DNA of 64,000 nt from Candidatus Woesearchaeota archaeon (GTDB taxonomy: Archaea; Nanobdellota; Nanobdellia; Woesearchaeales; WJKL01): contig WJKL01000016.1 of assembly GCA_014729145.1 (NCBI GenBank), forward strand, positions 1 to 64,000, read 5' to 3'. A program made the translations under genes and the position numbers. Below, piece after piece: positions 60,351 through 64,000 of this stretch. The first letter of the stretch is position 1, and each line of letters begins with the position of its first letter. The notes beneath the pieces are model-generated. The model ran no database searches and was not told the origin of the DNA. It was given only the letters and a program-made list of their open reading frames with translations.

Positions 60351-60369
60351 GTTTGTTCTTCCTCTTTAC

Positions 60370-60636
60370 CTAATTTTTTATCCTGTTTTTTGATTTTCCA
60401 AACAGCAGTTTTCCTTTTACGACTGCAGCCTGTTTTTTTGTCTTGATCTTTATGGTTATGTTATTTTTTAACAGTATTTTTCCTGAACCTTTTTTGTCTT
60501 GGATAACGATTGTATTTTTTGTATCATCGATGATCTTTCCTTTGATGCCTATGTTATCCTTATTTTTCGAGTCTATTACTTCAACTTCTAGACCTATGAT
60601 CTCAGACTTAATGAGATCCTTTAAATCTGATTTCAT
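60370..60636 (-). CDS. rnp1: Ribonuclease P protein component 1 (Rpp29)
   Basis: 88 residues, the archaeal Rpp29/Pop4 Sm-like barrel: LKDLIKSEIIGLEVEVIDSK, IGIKGKIIDDTKNTIVIQDK and the closing KGKLLFGKSKNRIK. Located between SUI1 and S17, its conserved place in archaeal ribosomal clusters. Partner of Rpp30 at 193. Confidence 0.94.
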   Translation of the reverse strand: MKSDLKDLIKSEIIGLEVEVIDSKNKDNIGIKGKIIDDTKNTIVIQDKKGSGKILLKNNITIKIKTKKQAAVVKGKLLFGKSKNRIKN

Positions 60637-60662
60637 CCTGTTCTTTTTTGTTTTATCAAAGT

Positions 60663-60971
60663 TTATTTAACTTCAATTGCCTCTGGAGCAAAGCCGTATT
60701 GAACCAATCTTTCCTTTATATCTTTTCTGTGATCACCCTGGAGCTCAATCTTGCCGTCTTTTGCGGTTCCTCCGCAGGCAAACTTGGTCTTGAGGGTCTT
60801 TGCGAGATCTTTAAGGTCGATCTCTTTTTCGTCTATACCTCTAATCACTGTATTTATCTTGCCAAACGCTTTTTTAACCGTTTTCACAGTTATCTTTTGG
60901 CTCTCTTTTGCGATTGATTCACAAACACATAGTTCTTTTGGCAGCCCACAGTCTGGACAAACTTCAGCCAT
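60663..60971 (-). CDS. Translation initiation factor 1 (SUI1/aIF1)
   Basis: 102 residues. A zinc-like CPDCGLPKELCVC start precedes the SUI1 core with the KFACGGTAKDGKIELQGDHR loop that interacts with the ribosomal P site and the DIKERLVQYGFAPEAIEV end. It ensures start-codon selection. Overlaps the L29 stop by 8 nt. Confidence 0.94.
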   Translation of the reverse strand: MAEVCPDCGLPKELCVCESIAKESQKITVKTVKKAFGKINTVIRGIDEKEIDLKDLAKTLKTKFACGGTAKDGKIELQGDHRKDIKERLVQYGFAPEAIEVK

Positions 60972-61236
60972 TTATCTTTTCCTCTGTTTGTTTTTTTGTC
61001 TTTTTCATAGACTTTTTTGGTGTATGCACAGAAGCCTCTTTTTTCTTAGCTTCTGTATTCACTATTGTTAAAATTCTAGCAATAGTTTTTTTTATTTCTC
61101 TGATTTGCCCTGGATTTTTTGGTGTAGTTCCAGTAGCAATTTGAGCATTATTTTTTATCATTTCTTTTCTGAGTTCATCTAGCTTTGAATTAAGTTCTTC
61201 CCTTCCCATTGAACGCAGATCTTTTATCTTAGTCAT
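60964..61236 (-). CDS. rpl29: Ribosomal protein uL29 with basic tail
   Basis: 90 residues. The core of about 65 (LRSMGREELNSKLDELRKEM, TTPKNPGQIREIKKTIARIL) has the L29 helical hairpin; the last 25 residues are Lys/Thr-rich. It lies beside the ribosomal tunnel exit and is a docking point for SRP. Confidence 0.93.
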   Translation of the reverse strand: MTKIKDLRSMGREELNSKLDELRKEMIKNNAQIATGTTPKNPGQIREIKKTIARILTIVNTEAKKKEASVHTPKKSMKKTKKQTEEKING

Positions 61237-61238
61237 TT

Positions 61239-62033
61239 TTATTCGGTTTTTTCCTCCTCTTCTTCAGATTCGGTTTCTTTATCTTCTTCTGTTTTATCTT
61301 TCTTTTTTGTCTCTTTTTTGGTATCTGTCTCTTTTTCTTTCTTTATTTTTTCTTCTGAGCTTTCTTTTTTAGTTTGTTTTTCAGTTTTCTTGTTTTCCTT
61401 GTCTTTTTTTTCAACTTCTTCAATAACTTCTTCTTTTTCTTCATTTAATTCAATATGGTCTGGCAGTTTTGTGTCTGGAGGCATTATCCTGACCTGTATG
61501 CCTACAACACCTGATTTTAATTTAGCCTTAGCGTATGCTGCATCTACTCCTGATAAAGCAATATCTCCGCATTTTTTCAGATATCCCTGGTAGAATCTCC
61601 AGGATTTTGCCCTACTGCTTGGGACCTTTCCTGAAATTATAATCTCAATACCTAATGCTCCTGCACCCATAACATCAGACATAACCTTGTGGCCTACTCC
61701 TTTAAACTTGCTTGAGCCAAATCTTTCCAAGGACGATGATATCCTTTCTGCAACTATGTTTGCGTCGAGATTTGGGTTTTCAACTTCTGCAATCTCTATC
61801 TGGGGATTTTCTAATTTGAATCTTTTTTTTAAATCTGATGTTAATTTTTGAATATTTTTACCTTCTCTTCCAACAACAAGCCCTGGCCGTGAAGCATAGA
61901 CTATGATCTTTTCTCCAAGAGGGGTTCTCTGCATCTTTGTTTTTGAATGCCCTGCATTATTAAGATGATTGATTACAAAATTCTGAATCTCGAATTCTTT
62001 CTTTTTTTGTTTAACAAAATCTCTTTCTATCAT
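61239..62033 (-). CDS. rps3: Ribosomal protein uS3 with Lys/Glu-rich tail
   Basis: 264 residues. The core of about 190 includes the KH domain (GEKIIVYASRPGLVVGREGK) and the GISGKVPSSRAKSW-like IIISGKVPSSRAKSWRFYQG block. The C-terminal tail of about 65 residues is Lys/Glu-rich and carries the 15-residue block also present in S17. Part of the mRNA entry site. Confidence 0.94.
   Translation of the reverse strand: MIERDFVKQKKKEFEIQNFVINHLNNAGHSKTKMQRTPLGEKIIVYASRPGLVVGREGKNIQKLTSDLKKRFKLENPQIEIAEVENPNLDANIVAERISSSLERFGSSKFKGVGHKVMSDVMGAGALGIEIIISGKVPSSRAKSWRFYQGYLKKCGDIALSGVDAAYAKAKLKSGVVGIQVRIMPPDTKLPDHIELNEEKEEVIEEVEKKDKENKKTEKQTKKESSEEKIKKEKETDTKKETKKKDKTEEDKETESEEEEEKTE
61269..61315 (-). 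repeat. 47 nt direct repeat, copy in the S3 tail
   Basis: Identical over 47 nt to 59913-59959 in the S17 gene, same strand and frame. The copies are about 1.36 kb apart in the same operon. Confidence 0.9.
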
Positions 62034-62043
62034 ATGGCTTCAC

Positions 62044-62721
62044 CTAGGATTTTTTATTGCCCTCTTGTTTTTTTGGTTCTTTCTTTTTTTTATCTTGATT
62101 ATCTGTTTTTTCTTTTGACTGTTCTTTGTTCTGCTTTTTTTCTTCTGTTTTCTTCTTTAGTTCTTTTTGGGGTTCTTTTTTATCTCCTTCTTTTTCTTGG
62201 GTTTTGCTCTTTTGCTCTTTTTTAGGTTTTGTCTTTTCTTTTTTTGGCTGATTTTGATATCTTTTTTTAGTTTTTTTGCCTGCTTTTTCTTCAAGTATAA
62301 TCTCTATGTGGGTTCTTTTCATGGTTCTTCCACGCATCCTTCCATAATGCGGCTGTTTTCTTGCTTTATGAGCACAGATGTGTTTGATTATTGTGCTGGA
62401 AGTATCAATGCCTTTAAATTGCGCATTGGATTCTGCAGATTTTAAGACTCCAAGAATCTCTTTGCTTGCTTTTATCGGATAACTTCCTCCAGCAATGTTC
62501 CCTTTTTTGTGGGCAACTCCTCTGTTAAATTTCTTGAGAGGAACAGGCATCTTTTTCAGCATTATCTGGCTTAAGATGTCTTTTGCTTTCTGAAGATTCT
62601 TGAACCTAATCAAATTACAGATTTCAACTGATTTCTTTACTGAAATAGGAAGGGACATACCTTTTGCCCTAGCCATATGTTCAGCATCGAAATCCTTTGC
62701 TGCATATTTTTGATTTGCCAT
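62044..62721 (-). CDS. rpl22: Ribosomal protein uL22 with Lys/Glu-rich tail
   Basis: 225 residues, versus about 155 for a usual archaeal L22. The core has HMARAKGMSLPISVKKSVEI, KKGNIAGGSYPIKASKEILG and RKQPHYGRMRGRTMKRTHIE. The last 70 residues consist mainly of Lys, Glu, Gln, Asn and Thr. L22 lines the exit tunnel. Confidence 0.94.
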   Translation of the reverse strand: MANQKYAAKDFDAEHMARAKGMSLPISVKKSVEICNLIRFKNLQKAKDILSQIMLKKMPVPLKKFNRGVAHKKGNIAGGSYPIKASKEILGVLKSAESNAQFKGIDTSSTIIKHICAHKARKQPHYGRMRGRTMKRTHIEIILEEKAGKKTKKRYQNQPKKEKTKPKKEQKSKTQEKEGDKKEPQKELKKKTEEKKQNKEQSKEKTDNQDKKKKEPKKQEGNKKS

Positions 62722-62741
62722 TTTTTATCTTTATCTAGTTT

Positions 62742-63125
62742 TTATTTAACTGAAAGCGCTGCAGATGATCTTGTCGCACCTATTCCTGGGGCAGAGTGTG
62801 ATACTCCTTTTCTTGTAGAGATAAACTCCCCCAGATAATGTCCGACCATCTCAGGCTGTATTACAACTTTTATGAATGATTTGCCATCGTGAACATTAAC
62901 AGCAGAATCCACCATCTCAGGCAGGATGATGATACCTCTGCAGTGGGTTTTTATATTGCTTTCTTTGTTTTTGATCTTCTTTAACAGCTTTTTCTGAGGG
63001 TCTGTAAATCCTCTTTTAAGCGATCTTCTGATTCTTGCTGGAGCTATTTCAGCGAACTCATTTAAGCTAAGTTTTTTTAGTTCTTCAATCGTTTTTCCGT
63101 AATAAGTGAATTCTTTTTTTGCCAT
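62742..63125 (-). CDS. rps19: Ribosomal protein uS19
   Basis: 127 residues. FAEIAPARIRRSLKRGFTDP, IKTHCRGIIILPEMVDSAVN, VGHYLGEFISTRKGVSHSAP and the final GIGATRSSAALSVK are typical of archaeal S19. Normal length with no tail. Confidence 0.96.
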   Translation of the reverse strand: MAKKEFTYYGKTIEELKKLSLNEFAEIAPARIRRSLKRGFTDPQKKLLKKIKNKESNIKTHCRGIIILPEMVDSAVNVHDGKSFIKVVIQPEMVGHYLGEFISTRKGVSHSAPGIGATRSSAALSVK

Positions 63126-63131
63126 CTTTAA

Positions 63132-63845
63132 TTACCTCTTGTGACCTGTTCTTTTTGGAGCAATGCTTCCAACCTTTCTTCCAGGAGGAGCATTTCTTGA
63201 AGCTTGTGTAGGTCTCCCTTTCTGGTGAGAGCTCTTACTTCCAAATGGATGAGCAACAGCATTCATGGAAGTTCCGGATACCTTCGGATAAAGCTTATTC
63301 TTTGCTTTTTTAGCATAAAAATTATTTCCTGCTTTTAACATCGGTTTTTCAAGTCTACCGCTTCCTGCAATAATCCCTATACATGCTCTGCAATTTGGAT
63401 CAAATGTTTTTCTTTTATTTGAAGGCAGCAGAACAACTATTCCTTTTTTTGTCTTTTCTATTATCTTTGCTGAAGCCCCTGATGATTTTACAAACTTTCC
63501 TCCATCTCCAGGATTTAATTCAAGATTATTTATGGATGTTCCAGAAGGTATGTCTTTTAGCTGAAGCGTATTTCCTGGTTTAGGTTTTGCTTCAGAACCA
63601 GAGGTAATTGTATCTCCTACCCTAATACCTTCAGGAGCAACAATATAACATATCTCTTTGTTTTCATATTCAATCTTAGCAAGAGGAGCTGAATGTCCAG
63701 GACATTTTATGAGATCAAGTATCTTTCCTTTTATTGTTTCTTCACCGAATCTATTGTGCCCTGCTTTAGCCCTATATCTAAAACTAGGCGCTCTGTATGC
63801 TGCGCTTCCTTTTCCTCTTCTCTGTTGAATCAATCTTTTTCCCAT
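63132..63845 (-). CDS. rpl2: Ribosomal protein uL2
   Basis: 237 residues. MGKRLIQQRRGKGSAAYRAP at the start, GEETIKGKILDLIKCPGHSA and the functionally crucial SGTSMNAVAHPFGSKSSHQK region near the C-terminus with its His residues are all present. L2 supports subunit association and the peptidyl transferase centre. Confidence 0.96.
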   Translation of the reverse strand: MGKRLIQQRRGKGSAAYRAPSFRYRAKAGHNRFGEETIKGKILDLIKCPGHSAPLAKIEYENKEICYIVAPEGIRVGDTITSGSEAKPKPGNTLQLKDIPSGTSINNLELNPGDGGKFVKSSGASAKIIEKTKKGIVVLLPSNKRKTFDPNCRACIGIIAGSGRLEKPMLKAGNNFYAKKAKNKLYPKVSGTSMNAVAHPFGSKSSHQKGRPTQASRNAPPGRKVGSIAPKRTGHKR

Positions 63846-63855
63846 TTTGATTACC

Positions 63856-64000
63856 TTATATCAATCCAAGCTGTGTAGCTATGTCAATTGCAGGAGTGTC
63901 TGCTGCAAATCTGACATATGCTCTTTTTTCTCCAGCTTGTGTTATAAATGTGTTAACTTTTTTGACTTTTGCTTTGAATAGCTTTTCAACTGATCTTTTG
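63856..64000 (-). CDS. rpl23: Ribosomal protein uL23, C-terminal fragment (cut by window edge)
   Basis: The minus strand up to a TAA at 63856-63858 encodes about 48 residues: KAKVKKVNTFIT, then GEKRAYVRFA and the end PAIDIATQLGLI, which match the C-terminal half of archaeal L23. The 5' part lies beyond the window. Its place upstream of L2 is standard. Confidence 0.9.
   Translation of the reverse strand, partial: KRSVEKLFKAKVKKVNTFITQAGEKRAYVRFAADTPAIDIATQLGLI

Noticed and set aside
1..64000. tRNA, rRNA or insertion sequence genes
   Set aside because: I looked through the spacers for tRNA T-arm words, rRNA-like blocks, transposase motifs and terminal inverted repeats and saw none that hold up; a computed scan would be firmer.

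Overview
This window looks like chromosome from an AT-rich archaeon, most probably a DPANN lineage of the Woesearchaeota/Pacearchaeota type. The placement is inferred from gene style and cannot be fixed without a tree. Archaeal markers are unambiguous: Orc1/Cdc6, the two-subunit DNA polymerase D, MCM, RPA, RfcS, FEN1, Hjc, TBP, TFE, aIF2-beta, PAN, Pelota, EndA, two RNase P proteins (Rpp30, Rpp29) and the full archaeal S10/spc ribosomal gene order. Many first genes of transcription units have a TATA-like box about 22-30 nt before the start codon, as expected for leaderless mRNAs. Purine-rich ribosome binding sites appear mainly at internal or envelope genes. I found no tRNA, rRNA, CRISPR array or insertion sequence.

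Layout. 1-1.6 kb: edge of a secreted protein gene, then RNase P Rpp30 and a PP-loop tRNA thiolase. 1.7-17 kb is a replication region: TBP, an MCM helicase interrupted by two inteins, an RPA-like protein, SpoIIM-like membrane protein, aIF2-beta, DUF424, then PolD large and small subunits and Orc1. Next to Orc1 lies a 0.5 kb intergenic region with origin-recognition-box-like motifs flanking a very AT-rich stretch, which I call as a candidate oriC. 17-26 kb: TrmB-type regulator, ribose-1,5-bisphosphate isomerase-like protein, TFE, Hjc, RNase Z, EndA, an unfamiliar winged-helix/coiled-coil/nuclease-like protein, FEN1, an EamA transporter and a Trm5-like methyltransferase, followed by a structured candidate guide RNA. 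26-36 kb: PAN, M29 peptidase, HAD, M24 peptidase, TyrRS, a Cas4-like nuclease, CorA, LtrA, PRC-barrel and RfcS. 36-42 kb: five envelope genes on one strand, including three paralogous lipoproteins and two membrane-anchored proteins with large extracytoplasmic regions. 42-50 kb: Pelota, ADP-forming acyl-CoA synthetase subunits, a second TrmB paralog, PheRS alpha and beta and two small unknowns. 50-64 kb: L14e, L34e, DUF106, SecY and the spc/S10 ribosomal genes back to L23, which runs off the right edge.

How it works together. Origin, initiator, replicative helicase, polymerase, clamp loader and flap/junction nucleases lie within about 35 kb, so most of the replisome is encoded around its probable start site. 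The ribosomal block follows the standard archaeal order but lacks adenylate and cytidylate kinase genes at their common positions, and many of its proteins carry long Lys/Glu-rich tails. The least explained content is the lipoprotein/membrane cluster at 36-42 kb, the winged-helix nuclease-like protein at 22.3 kb, a promoter element shared by MCM and the Cas4-like gene, and the structured RNA near 26.3 kb.
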